Below are positions 45,509 through 56,725 of a stretch of DNA of 64,000 nucleotides, one piece after another. Made by a program: the position numbers and the translations under genes. Under the pieces are notes generated by a model, which did not search any database, was not told the origin of the DNA, and saw only the letters and a list, made by a program, of their open reading frames with translations. Each line of letters begins with the position of its first letter. Position 1 is the stretch's first letter. Origin of the DNA: Nelumbo lutea (Eukaryota > Streptophyta > Magnoliopsida > Proteales > Nelumbonaceae); the NCBI GenBank assembly GCA_022828595.1, contig JAKGHH010000002.1, forward strand, positions 74,310,383-74,374,382. Reading direction: 5' to 3'.

Positions 45509-46835
45509 ATCATATCATACCCTGCCTTTCTGATTTTCTTTATTTTTTTAAATAAAAACCCACAAAATTCTCAAGGGGTTGAGAAGCAAAAGAGGCAATA
45601 GAGATAGTAGAGGTGAATGAATTTAATACATTAGTTTATAATCTCTATGGTACAAAATCATGTATGACAGTACTACTACAATGAAATGCATGCACCTCAA
45701 GCTTTTAAATGTGGATTTGTGGTTTTGAGTTGCATCAAATGATCAATATGTAGTCTACATGAGATAGAGCATCATAACATTATGCAATAACAGGGTGCAA
45801 CATTACAAAGCCATGAGTGCAACATTTACAGTTCAGGGTGCACTTCAGGATAGCTGCAGCTCTAGCACTATTGAGGTTTTGTACATTTGTAAAACCATAA
45901 AACTATAGAGTAATAGAGATGCTGGTTAGAGTGTTTAAACATGGATTGCATTGTGTTTTTAGATATAGTTCCATTGATCAATAGTCTCCATTGGCCAAAC
46001 TAATACAGTACCAATCACTTGATTTACCATACAAAAATTTAAGAAATGTATGGAAATATGGAAATATATCCAAGAAAATTGCACATGTAAAATATGACTG
46101 GTACAAGAAATAATTTATTGAAATAAAAATATATTTATTTTATTTCAATAAAATAATATACACATATTTCGATACTACAAGGGAATTAACAAGGACTATA
46201 TCAAAAGATGTATAACAAATAAAAAAGTAAGAGCCAATTGATAAAAAAAAATTAAAAAAGAAAAGCAATAAGTACTTTATCCAGCAAGCTTTAACTCTTG
46301 TACCTCTAAACTTTCAGAGAAGCCTAAATTTGATTAAGAGCTTATACATGCCAACAACACTCAAGGCATGTAAACCTAAATCAAAACCAGAGGGGAAAAC
46401 AAATTACAGAAAAAGTATTTTAAGCATTCCAAAGTCTCCTATTTTATTTTGAAAAATGGAAAGCTAGCTTAAACTTCTCCAGGGATTCACATATAGTAAC
46501 CATGAACAACAACAAGAAAAAGACAAAGTGATCATGGAAAAACCCTATAATTTGACTTAGTTTCAGAACAAAAGGGAAGCTCAGAATAGAATTCAACAAC
46601 ACAAAGTTTCATGCATGAGAACAAAACAAGCTCAGAATAGAATCAAACTGCTGAGAGAAGGATACTGAGAAGTAGATCAGTAATTCAGTTTCATCAGTAA
46701 TTCAACCAACTGTGCATTTATAAAGGGAACGATATCATCTCTATCTCTTTCTTTTGATGAGGATAGTTGGTGCTAGAAAATGTTAAATCTGTTATACCAA
46801 GAAGTACTATGTGAGCATATCCATCAGAGCAAGAG
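45509..46835. other. Intergenic, AT-rich
   Basis: No coding seen; a small AT palindrome around 46110-46155. Confidence 0.45.
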
Positions 46836-46837
46836 TT

Positions 46838-46924
46838 CACCTGGTTGTTCTTCATCAAATGGAAAGCCTGGTGTGAGGAATGAAGCCTGATCCGAGATCA
46901 GTCCATCAAGGTGTAGGAAACCCA
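46838..46924 (-). CDS. Possible first coding exon of an unidentified gene
   Basis: On minus, ATG at about 46924 opens MGFLHLDGLISDQASFLTPG and FPFDEEQP, followed by a GTGAAC donor-like site near 46840. Upstream on minus is a GA-rich leader (47050-47023), common in plant 5' UTRs. No further exon was found towards lower coordinates, so this may be an isolated fragment or chance. Function unknown. Confidence 0.25.
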
Positions 46925-47022
46925 TGATAATGAAAACAAGAAAAAGAAATCAAGACAAGTGATGGATGAAATGGAAGGATCTTGGATCAAACCTCATTCC
47001 AGACACCTTTTTTCCTTCAACA

Positions 47023-47050
47023 GCTCTCTCTCTCTCTCTCTTCTCTCTCA
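47023..47050. repeat. (CT)n microsatellite
   Basis: CT run with one TT interruption. Confidence 0.9.
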
Positions 47051-48530
47051 TGATTCAACAATCAAACCTAAAAGTCTGCAGTCACTCAAGTTACTACTCC
47101 AGGAGGGTTGATGATGGGATTAGGCTGATGGGAGGAGTAATAATAATGTAGAAAAGCACATGAGAGACAGGTCATTTGGTGCATAAATTAAGGAAAAGCC
47201 GGTGGGTTTTGGGGGTGATTTTGTCTTGTTCTAAAGCTTTTTTATGGAAATAGGTGGTGCCAAGGCTTTTACAGGCTATCTCTGAGTAAAAGAGCACTGA
47301 AAAAAACGAGGAGAGTTAAGGAAGTATGGGAGGGAGACATGGGCCTACCCCAGAGTACAATTTAATATGATAAAGGTGAGGCCAAATAAAGCTATCAACC
47401 ACAACCATTTCTCTATCCAGGTGAAAAGAAAAAGGCCACCGCTCAAATCGAAGCATGATACAGACTTACAGTTGTGTTGTGATATATACATGTAGTAATA
47501 TGCGAACAATTTCTTTTTTTTTTTTTTCAAATAGGTAACCATAATTAATGAACTAAGTATTGGCAACCGAATCCTTGTCAAGCTGAGTCTTTTGTGGGAT
47601 TTGATTTCCTGAGAAGAGTCGATCAATGTCTTCAGAAGATTTCTCTAAATCCAGACTTTCCTCAACGGGATCTGACAAAAAAAAGTAATGGGAGAATCCT
47701 CAGATTTCACTTCATATATATACTAGAATTTCTTTTCATTTGTGAATGAGAGAGTGAACAAGTGTAGGGTGGCAAACTGAGTTAACTGACCATACCATAC
47801 AAATTAACTAATATTCCGAGAATCGGGCCGGGCATAAAACTGGAGAAGGGAGAGGTTCACGGGTTAGAGGCTTAACTGGGATTAAACCATGATGATGTGG
47901 TATATATAATGGCAATTTCTTTAATTTTTAAAATAAATGATTAGGGTTCAAGTCATTTAATTTATATTTTTTTTAAATATATGTATAATAAAGTAATATG
48001 TATAGTAAATAGTCATTAATTAATATAAGTTAGGAAGTGGATTAATGGTAATTAAGCAATATATAAAAATAACAGGTTATAGGTTTGAATCTTGTTGAAC
48101 ATATTTTAAACTTTTTATTAGTTAAAGACCTAGGCATTTTCATGAAACTGAAACCGGTTCATCGATTTTCCAATTAAATTGGCCAGTCAACCGATTTTCA
48201 CTAATTTTTTAATCAAAACGGTTATCGGGGTATGACCAAATCGGCCAAAGTTTCGAATCATGGTTCAACTAATCTGACCAACTGTCTGGCCCGGGATTTG
48301 GCCAAAAAAATAAAGTAATGAAAGTATCATAAATTCAGTTCATAATCTAGATTTTCTTTTCATTTAAATGAGAGAGTGAATAAGTGTATGGTGGCAAACT
48401 GACCACACCATCCCAGAGAGAGAGAGGGAGAGGGTTGGATGGCATTGTACGGCTGTACCCATCAGCCAATCAGCCACAGATTGATTGTTTAATTTCCAAG
48501 AAATTAAAATCCTGGGTTTTTTTTACAAGA
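47051..48530. other. Intergenic, with degraded family D-like sequence
   Basis: 48140-48310 contains GAAACCGGTTCATCGATTTTC and CGGCCAAAG pieces. A roughly 55-bp segment recurs: TAATGG/AATGAGAGAGTGAA-AAGTGTA-GGTGGCAAACTGA at 47745 and 48368. No coding. Confidence 0.5.
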
Positions 48531-48532
48531 GC

Positions 48533-48682
48533 AAATCAGCCCCCCACAACGTCCCAGAGCATATCCCTACCATATATTAGGAACATCTCTAAATGATGAT
48601 ACCAGAAATGATGATGTCATCATCGGGAGATGTTTATAATACAATTGTGGGGACCAATCCAATGGGGGGGCTGATTTAAAAT
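48533..48682. mobile_element. Hairpin family H variant with AAATCAGCCCCCC ends
   Basis: Ends AAATCAGCCCCCCA and TGGGGGGGCTGATTT are inverted. Core TATTAGGAACATCTC pairs with GGGAGATGTTTATAATA; a central ATGATGTCATCAT palindrome is extra. Confidence 0.7.
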
Positions 48683-49036
48683 CTTTATTTCTTTTACCTT
48701 TAACAACTTTTTTTCTCCTTCCTCTCTCTCTCTACCCTCTTTTCCCTCTTTTGGAGGCTTTTAATCTCACTTAAGCATTAATTCTTCCTTTCTTCTATTC
48801 CAAGAAGAAAAAAACAAAGGAGCTGAAAAGAAAAAGGAAATTTTAGAAAAATCATGATCATTACGCACATGATTATGACCCATCCTTTCTCTTCTTATTG
48901 GCCCAAACAGAGATGGAAAGATTCATGGCTCCATTTCCGTAGCAGTTAGTGGCCATTTCTCTTTCCTTTGCCCCCCCCCCCACACACACCCCACCCCCCA
49001 CCCCCTCCAACCCACCCACTTTTTTGTTCTGTTGGG
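48683..49036. other. Pyrimidine-rich spacer
   Basis: CT-rich 48715-48755 and C-rich 48970-49010 tracts; the frames over them are low-complexity. Confidence 0.5.
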
Positions 49037-49463
49037 AGGAATTTACATCTGCACCCGACAGAGGGCGCCTCACAAGTGGCCCACATCACATCCCGACTGT
49101 GTATTGGAATCATCTCTCAATCGCAACTACGGGAGATGTTCCCACTGCATAGTTGAGATCATGGTTCAAAGTACCGATACATTTTGGCGTATCGGCAAAG
49201 GTGCATTGATACTTTGATACATGTGGAAACATGGTTTTTTTAGTTTTTTTTTTCAAAATTTAGTTTTTAGGGAGTTAAATACATGTATTTTTTATTAAAA
49301 AAGAATAAGGTCTCAAAACACCTATAAACAGATGTATCGGGACCCAAAAGATACGATACAACACGTTCAATACGGGATGTGTCATATCGAAATTTTGAAT
49401 CTTGGTTGAGATGTATTGTGGGGCGCCCTCTTTGGGATGCAAATGTGAACTCTTCTTTGTGAC
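49037..49463. mobile_element. Hairpin family H, complete copy interrupted by a MITE
   Basis: Left end GAATTTACATCTGCACCC and GAGGGCGCCTCACAA; right end TTGTGGGGCGCCCTC and GCAAATGTGAACTC, inverted. Core TGTATTGGAATCATCTC pairs with GGGAGATGTTCCCACTGCA. Without the insert at 49160-49404 the element is about 175 bp. Confidence 0.78.
49160..49404 (+). mobile_element. MITE, family C (245 bp) nested in hairpin element
   Basis: GTTGAGAT is duplicated at 49152-49159 and 49405-49412. Ends CATGGTTCAAAGTACCGATA and TATCGAAATTTTGAATCTTG are inverted, like 10548-10797. An 8-bp duplication suggests hAT. Confidence 0.85.
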
Positions 49464-50169
49464 GTTGACATGTATTGGGGTTCACTTCACATGAGTCCTA
49501 CGTCATACCCATTCAAAAAGGTCCTCTCCATATCTCCCATGCATGCATGTTTTTGCAGCTTTTGTTACTTTCACATTTCATTTGTTACTGACTTACTGTG
49601 CCATGCCAAAAACTGGTCCTACTGTGAATTGGTTCCCCCCAAAACCAGTCCGACAAGGGGGTCCCTTGGCTTCTTCCGTATAAATGGACATAGGCTTGTT
49701 GGTCAAGTCACCTTACAAATTAAAGGCAATTAGGGTTTACTAAATTATTAATTAGGGTAAATTGTTGATACTTCCCCTAAAGTTTTTGACCATTGCAATC
49801 GCCTCCAGCAAACTTTGGTAATTGCAATCATCTCTCATGGACTTTTCGACATAATTACAAGTAGACCGCCTATGTTAGATTTATCTAATAAGAGGTATGA
49901 AAGTGTCCAAAATACCCATATAGATACTATTGAGGCTGGTTTTACAGAGAAAAAACCATACGAACTTTATAAACACCAAAATAAAAAGAGAATTTAAAGT
50001 TCCAGCTTTACCTTTGAGTGATTGATATGAAAGCACAATTGGAAAATAATTCAATTTCAGAAAAGAGATTGGAAGGGTTTGGGCTAGCGGTTCATATGAA
50101 GAGAAAATATAAAAAATAAACATTTTGGTCAAAAATAGCTGTATGGATATTTTGGGCATTTTCATGTCT
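49464..50169. other. Intergenic
   Basis: 49745-49830 and 50505-50600 share GTAAATTG-TGATACTTCCCC-like and inverted counterparts (AATTTACCC...), suggesting a degraded long-TIR element around 49745-50610. Confidence 0.45.
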
Positions 50170-50485
50170 CATTCCCATCCCCGCTAATGGGGACAAAGTT
50201 ATCCCCATCCCCGTGGAGATTCAAACATATTCAACCATATTTTTAAAACATTAATATATAAACATATATGTACATATATAACGTATACATACATATATAC
50301 ATATATTAGTGGGGATCCCACGGGCGGGGATCAGGGTCCCCACGGGGCGGGGAATGCTCTCCCCGTCCCCACTAACGGGGATGAAAATTTTCCCATCCCC
50401 GTCCCCATGGGGGCTGGGGGGGAATCGTCCCCATCCCCGCGGATCCCCACGAAGATAGGGGAAATGGGGAAAATTGCCATCCCTA
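50170..50485. mobile_element. GC-rich TIR element remnant
   Basis: Many CCCCGTCCCC/GGGGACGGGG words in a local AT-rich setting, ending AAATTGCCATCCCTA, the same end as 43830-44378. Confidence 0.65.
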
Positions 50486-50673
50486 CACTCAACTATGTTA
50501 ATATATATACATATATATTAGGGGAGGTGATTGCAATTACCCAACTTTAGGGAAGGTTTAAGCAACAACCAGAAACTTCAGGGAGATTTCAGCAATTTAC
50601 CCTATTAATTACATTTTAGATGATGGTGATTAGATCTCATTGAATGGAATGATAGAACCAAATGCATGTTACT

Positions 50674-50678
<5 letters not shown>

Positions 50679-50707
<29 letters not shown>
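50679..50707. repeat. (AG)n microsatellite
   Basis: About 14 AG units. Confidence 0.95.
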
Positions 50708-50710
<3 letters not shown>

Positions 50711-51100
50711 TTAATGGTTTAATTATTTGTGTAATCTCAGCATTTTGATGGTAATTAGATCTATTGAATGGTGGAACCAAATGCATGGCCGATGTGAAGG
50801 AATTCCTACTTGAGAAAGAGTCTAGACTACTCCATGTGGGTAAAAGGGATATAGGTAGCTGAAATATAAAGATAGAGAATGACCATTCAGCCCAGGGTCA
50901 GAATTCATAGGCCCAAAGTACAGTTGGGGTAGGTGCCAGCTTAGAATTGATGCCAATTCATGGGCCCGTATGGGTGCATAGAATGTGAATTTTTAACCTT
51001 TTAAATGTTTATAGATTTGCAGGGTCATTCAGAAATCTGCATTAGGCCTGCCCTTACTTTTCCGTAAAAAATATCAACCTCCTAAAGAAAAAGAAAACTC

Positions 51101-51184
51101 ATTGCACAAGGCTACTGCCAATGCAGGGTTTGGGGAGAACAGATGTACGCAGCCTTACCCCTATATAGAGAGACTGTTTCCAAA
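51101..51184 (-). mobile_element. Au-SINE 3' domain fragment
   Basis: On minus, GGGGTAAGGCTGCGTACATC, TCTCCCCAAACCCTGCA and AGTAGCCTTGTGCAATGAG follow the order of the conserved body of plant Au SINEs. The tRNA-like head is missing. Confidence 0.65.
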
Positions 51185-52254
51185 ATTTAAGCTATAATCA
51201 TCCAAATTATGTGTATATCGGCACCATAATTTGGATACTATTAGTTTATAAACTGTTAAGCACATATTAATGTTTAACTTACCAAAAAGATGTTGGATTT
51301 GGATCTGATATTAGTGGATTTGAAGTCATGATTAATACTTGGATTCAAAGATTATATATATTATTATAGAAGGAAGACAATCACATGGCTTTTCCTATGT
51401 GTTTTTTTTTATATATTTTTCAAAATTTCTTAAAATTTAATTCACACATGAGATCAAGTGTGTGTCCCATCTCCATCTCCTTTTTCATATATTTGTTTTT
51501 CTCTCTATCTTTTTGCACTATATGACCAGTTACCATAGTACACCTCTCTCCTGACTTTGTATTCCCAAAACTCCTTTTTTATCTGTTCCTATTCATTTGA
51601 TGTGAATTTTGATGACTCGATGAGATTTCTTACACCATACATGGGATCAACCTCATTAACCATTTACTGAAGATTTTGAAAATCATACTATTCTGGACCC
51701 ATTAAGTGACCTTGTTGATGAATCAAGTACTTTAACCATCCAATCAGTCATCTAATCAAGGACTCTGATGTAGGAAATGGTGTACTATTGGGTATTATTT
51801 TGGTTCAAACATAATAACAACTGACTCGGGGATTCCATATGAAAGACAGAAGACAGGACTAAGACTAGAATCTATGTGATCAGATGCCCTTAGATCATCA
51901 AATTGGTGTTTCATTGGTAGAGCTTTCAAACAATTAAGTTTGAGTCAGCCTTTTGACCACTTCAAATTATTTGCTATAAAAACACACATTTTGGTTAAGA
52001 ATCTAAATTCTTAAGTGTATTTTATGCTACAACACACCTTACACTATTTCTTAAGTGTATTTTGGTTAAGAAGCTAAATCTTTGTGTATTTTGGTTAAGA
52101 ATCTCTTCTATTACTATTATTTTCTTCTGATTAAATAGCAATTTTGTTGCTATTTTTCTTTCTTCTCATTGGCCCACCATTAAGTGTATTTTATGCTACA
52201 ACACACCTTACACTTCGGCTTGTTCTTCTCTTCTCAATCATCTCTTGAATTGGT
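51185..52254. other. Intergenic with a short direct repeat
   Basis: TTAAGTGTATTTTATGCTAC and ACAACACACCTTACACT occur together at about 52012 and 52171. GTGTATTTTGGTTAAGAA recurs three times between 51992 and 52102. Possibly LTR debris of the copia remnant beside it. Confidence 0.5.
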
Positions 52255-52730
52255 TGCTTATTCAAATGCTGAACTGAACTAATTGCACAACCGATAGGTG
52301 TTCTATTGGTGGCTATGTTCTGTCTTGAGCAACAATACTATCTCACATGGAGATGAGGAGCTCTAGAAAGCAACCTACTATTGCAAGATCCAATACTGAA
52401 TTTTAATTTTGTTTCTTGGTTCTTGTTACAATTGAGTTATTACTTTGGGTTTTCTACCCACTTAACTGATCCAATTGTTAATAAGTTTTCATCTTGCTCC
52501 ATTGCTTGCATGGTGTGATAACATATAAAGGTGCAACTTATCTTGCTACTCATCAAGTGTTCCATTCTCGCACCAATCTTGTGGAGGTTGATATTCACTT
52601 CCTCCTATAGGATCACATTCTCAAAACATCTTTATAATAAGTTCAGTATCTCTCAGCTATTAATCAACTTTCTGATGTCCTACCAAAGCTGTTGTTTAAT
52701 CACAAAATTGAACATTTATGGTCCCCCAGT
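52255..52730 (+). pseudogene. Ty1/copia RNase H remnant
   Basis: On +, RKQPTIARSNTEF (about 52350-52400) and, in another frame, THQVFHSRTNLVEVDIHFL (52542-52600) and VQYLSAINQLSDVLPKLL (52638-52695) mark the end of a copia RNase H. Stops and shifts are frequent. Confidence 0.8.
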
Positions 52731-53582
52731 GTTTTCAATCCATTGTTGATCTTGAATCGCTCAAACCATCGCCCAGTCAAAATTTCAGGTCCGGTTTTAG
52801 TAAAACCTAGTAGATGGTCAAAAATCATCCAACTCGGATGGTTAGACCGTTGACTCAATTGACCCAATGATTGGGTCATGGGTTACACACTAAATGTGTA
52901 TGCAAAATTCAAGAGGCCATCACGTTGCACTTCGATGTCCAATTGAGATGAATTTTTTTTATTTTGGGTAACTTTTAAATATCTATTTATCCCAAGGCAC
53001 CATAGGCGTCTTGCCCCGCTATCTCCATTTTTTGCCTCAAATTGCAATTTTTAATATTTATTTACAAATATTAAATTTAAAACTAGTGGTGGAAAATGGG
53101 TGGGTTGGATAAGGGTTGAATACCAACCCACACATATTTACCCTTCAACCCACCATGACCCATCACCAATCCTTGTTAATGGGTCATAACCCACCCTAAC
53201 ACTCACCCACCCATATTAACCCTTACCCACCCTCACTCATATTGGCCCATTTAGCCTTTCCTATAAATGCAGATTTTTTAAATATATTTTAGCCAAAAAA
53301 TTACATAAAAATACAGAAATTAATAAAAATTTCAAATATATATATATATACCAAAAAAAAAAGTAGAATTGCAAAAACATTTGAGCCAAATATCAGAAAA
53401 TGCAAAGTAAACTACAAAAATTAATAGAGAATTGTAAAAAATACAGAAATGCACAAAATGTAAAAAATTTACAAAAAATAAAAAAATAAAAGCATAGAAA
53501 ATGCAGAAATTTTTGTAAAAAAATTATATAAAAATTTGTAGAAAATGCAAATTGGGAGAAGAGGAGAGTGTTCTTCCACTAA
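52731..53582. other. Degraded repeats
   Basis: 52740-53060 shares TGGTCAAAAATCATCC, GTTGACTCAATTGACCC and a GGCACCATAGGCGTC block with the inverted stretch 60060-60310. 53085-53275 is rich in GGGTGGGTTGG/ACCCACCC. Confidence 0.5.
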
Positions 53583-53888
53583 GGCTGTGTTTCGCAACAT
53601 TACACTTTTGCATTGCCAAATGACCGACCAATGCATATTTACATTGATAATAAGATGTAAAAGTATATCAATAAAAAAGAAGTATGTTTGCATTCAAGTG
53701 GGATTTTGATAAAAAAAAAAGCATATGCTTTATTGGAATTCGTGTTTGCATCCATTACAGCTAAAAGTTTGTTTGTAAGAAGGTAAATTTGTCAATACAA
53801 AACTAGCCCAACTTTGCAATTTATATGAACCATTTTACAATCTTCATATTTGCATTCACACATATTTGCATCCTTTCCAAATGCAGCC
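53583..53888. mobile_element. MITE with GGCTGTGTTT ends (306 bp)
   Basis: GGCTGTGTTTCGCAA and CCTTTCCAAATGCAGCC are inverted; flanks TAA (left) and TTA (right). TTTGCATT/AATGCA words fill the interior. Resembles the element at 63263. Confidence 0.65.
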
Positions 53889-54269
53889 TTAAGCAAAAAA
53901 TCCACTGTCAAAAAGCCTTAGTTATAGAGATTGAACAAAAGGCCATAGGCCCTGTTTGATGATTAAGTATTTGTTTCACAAGTACTTCTTAAAAGTACTT
54001 ATTTTAACAACCACTTAAGACCATTTGGTAACATACTTTTTAAATCACTTATTATGATTTTAAGCACTTATTGGGGTGAGAATGTTTGGTAAGCTACGTT
54101 CCTCATAAGTGCTTATATTGACACAAATGACAATTTTAACCCTCACTTCACTCATTTTTAACATCATTATTTGCATAAAAAATAATTCAAACAATGTAAA
54201 AAAATATACAAAAATGAAGAAAAAATAGGGGAATTTCAAGTTAGAAGAAAAAAAAAAAGAAGAATGATA

Positions 54270-54539
54270 CATTTCTTCATTAGAAATCGCTTGTACTTCT
54301 AGCCTATAGGGAGATTGATTAGTTAAATTGAGCATGGAGGTAATGGTAATGGATGATGGATGTCCAAAGGAAATAGTTTTCATAGTGGGGGATTTGATCG
54401 AAAAATTGAGAGGGGTATCAGAGATTATTGTTGGGAAACTGGAGGACCCGCGTGGTGACCCACTTTTTTGAATTTTTCTGGGGTATCTTCTTTCCCTGTT
54501 TCTCAGTTCCAATTGAAGTTTTTCGAGCTTCAATTCCAA
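54270..54539 (-). other. Coding-like segment in the TIR element, origin unknown
   Basis: On minus, MELKLEKLQLELRNRERRYP begins a 90-codon stretch of non-repetitive composition (then SGSPRGSSSFPTIISDTPLN) before A-rich DNA. It could be a second captured fragment; no family recognised. Confidence 0.3.
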
Positions 54540-54890
54540 TTTCTTTTTCTGGGTACCAGTATTTCATCTACTTTTGACAATAGAATAGTTTTTCCTCCTC
54601 TATGGATTTTTGGGTGTATCATTTTCATATATGTATCAATAAACTAATTGAATCTCGACAAACCGATACATCTCCTCCAGTTCTTCTTCTTCTTCCTCTG
54701 CAAAAATATCTGCTTTGAATTGGAGTTCGATTAATTTTACGTTTTAATTACCTGGAGTTCGGCAATACCATGCACAGTAAAAAAAAAAAAAAGTCACTAG
54801 TAACAATCACATACACAGGCACAGCCTATAACTCTTTCCATTTTACAATTCCAATTTCAGACTGATGAACTGATCCATCATCATCTATAT

Positions 54891-55690
54891 ATGCTCTATA
54901 TACAATCACCTTCCACTCTTTTCCTTTACCATTACTCATTCACTCACACTCTTTTTTCATCTCTCTCCTTTCTTCTTTCCGCCATCACTGTCACCAGGCA
55001 ATCATCACCATTAGGTGGCGAAGACACCAGAAATCTCAACAGTAAATACAACAATAGAGTCTCTTCTTCGTCCTCAAAATCATCATCTTCATCTTCATCT
55101 CTCTCCCCCTTTTCACCTTCAACCCACCTCCCAACCCTTACGAGGAGAACCATGGAAGAAGTATGGAAAGACATCAACCTCACTTCTCTCAATGACCACC
55201 CTGCAGCTGTAGCTGCCACTGGCACCAAAGAATCAACCCTTCCCAAAGTCTCCGACACTGATACTACCAACTTCCGCGGTATGATTTTTCAAGACTTCCT
55301 TGCTTGACCCTTCAACACTACTGATCCACCAACAAGCATTGTCTCTGTTAATCCCACAACTTCTTCTGATATCACTGCCTTCGCTTCTCCACCACCACGG
55401 CCCCCTACTGTCTTAAGTTTGAATCTGGGCCCAGAATTTCATTACTTGACAACACTGATTCGTTGAGGCCACACTTGCAATTATATGGCTCTGGCAACTG
55501 CTACACCCTTGTTTCTTCCTTCCTTGAATGCTCCTTTTGACTCTTTCGGTTCTTCTTCGGCCTTTTCTCCATTTTGCTGAAAAAGGGTTCCAAACACTAA
55601 TGAAAATTTTGGAGATCGACGGAAAAAGCGCATGCTCAAGAATCGAGAATCTATTGCTCGGTCTAGAGCCAGAAAGCAAGAATTTATTTT
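54891..55690 (+). pseudogene. FD-like: FD-like bZIP transcription factor, exon 1 copy with three stops and no zipper
   Basis: One uninterrupted frame carries FD marks in order: a serine-rich start, TMEEVWKDINLTSL (55149-55190), GMIFQDFLA (near 55278-55304), TVLSLNLGPEF (near 55409-55441), SFGSSS, and the bZIP basic region RRKKRMLKNRESIARSRARK (about 55620-55679) with the invariant N-x7-R. In-frame stops lie at 55305, 55464 and 55578. Homology ends right after the basic region, about where FD genes have their first intron; the leucine zipper and the C-terminal 14-3-3/FT-binding motif are absent. FD acts with FT in floral induction; this copy cannot. A TATATA-rich leader lies at 54885-54905. 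Confidence 0.82.
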
Positions 55691-56189
55691 TTCAATCTCC
55701 TCCTCTCAATCTACTTTGTTATTTGTCTCAAGAGACGATCAACAATAGCTTCAATTTGAAACCCAGATCTCCAACCCTACAACGGTGGGCTTAAAAAATA
55801 GAGAAAATGATGCTTAAACAATGTCAAAATAATACCCTCGTGTGGGGGCATTTTGGGTATTAAAAGAAAATAATAGGGACTAGGTCCTCCCATTTTTTTA
55901 GAGAAGTACATCTTCAAGAAGTACTTAAAAAAATCAACTTGAAGTCACTTTTTCAAAGAAGTACTTCGTTCCCATTTTTTTTATCAAACACCCATAAGTA
56001 CTTAAAAATCACTTCATGTGTGGTCCATGTCTTATAAGAAGTACTGCTTTTAAGTGTTCTCAAACACTACCTTAATTTTATACCCATATATAATTATTTT
56101 TTGCAATCATTGAATAATGAACATAGGAAAAACAAGAAATTGTGGAAAATTATGGAGAAACTAGAAAAGAATCAAATAAGAATGGACAA

Positions 56190-56725
56190 ATTAGCAAACT
56201 AAAGGCAAGGGTCATCATTGGTACAAAGGCGGTCATCGAGCATTAGCTGTGACTGGTGAACAGAGGTGGAAGAGGAGAACAGAGGGAGCATCGGTGATGA
56301 TTGGTGAAGCTTCAGACTTGCAAACCCTAATTCCTTGTCTTCTCTACAAATTGGTGTTAGGAGATAGATTCAATCTTCTCTTAGTCAGAGTAGAAGAGCA
56401 TGTTGGACATTTAGAGTAGCATGCCAACATCTGAGGGGGTGGAAGAGGAGAACAGAGGGCGGTGATTGAGTGAAGCTTTGAGCATCCAAACCCTAACCAT
56501 TTGCAACTTCAATCCTTGACCAATCCCTAACTAACATAGATGATGAGAAGAGAGGAGAAGAAAGGCAGCGATCAAGTGAAGCTTCAAGCTTCACCTACCT
56601 AAGAACTGATGAAGGTGAAAGGTTAGAGAGAAAACTTCAAGCCCTAAACATTTGAGAATGGCAAAGTGGTTGAGAAACATTCAAAGTTTAGAAGTTTCAA
56701 ACCCTAAACAGACTATAGGTCCTCC
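56190..56725. repeat. Imperfect tandem units with GGAGAACAGAGGG and GTGAAGCTT
   Basis: Units near 56262, 56436 and 56545 share GGAAGAGGAGAACAGAGGG or AGAGAGGAGAAGAAAGG, then GTGATTG-GTGAAGCTT and CAAACCCTAA. Period irregular (about 110-175 bp). Confidence 0.55.

Larger units (their letters stand above)
53948..56071. mobile_element. Possible Pack-type TIR element carrying an FD-like gene fragment
   Basis: Left end GGCCCTGTTTGATGA with ACAAGTACTTCTTAAAAG and right end (inverted) GGTAGTGTTTGAGAA with GCAGTACTTCTTATAAG are similar, followed inward on both sides by many AAGTACTT/AAGCACTT words. Flanks are ATA and TTA, close to the TWA target of PIF/Harbinger. Inside lie a minus-strand frame (54539-54060) and the bZIP fragment. 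Two independent MITEs either side of a truncated gene copy is the alternative. Confidence 0.5.

Noticed and set aside
48968..49217. Proline/histidine-rich frames
   Set aside because: Produced by the C/A-rich tract at 48970-49010 and the hairpin element arms.
52531..52749. 72-codon + frame
   Set aside because: Out of frame with the copia RNase H motifs in the same stretch.
54944..55270. 108-codon minus-strand frame
   Set aside because: It is antisense to the serine-rich part of the FD-like sequence and has acidic low complexity (EDEDDD).
55528..55794. 88-codon + frame starting MLLLTLSVLL
   Set aside because: It is a different frame from the conserved FD-like bZIP blocks in the same DNA.
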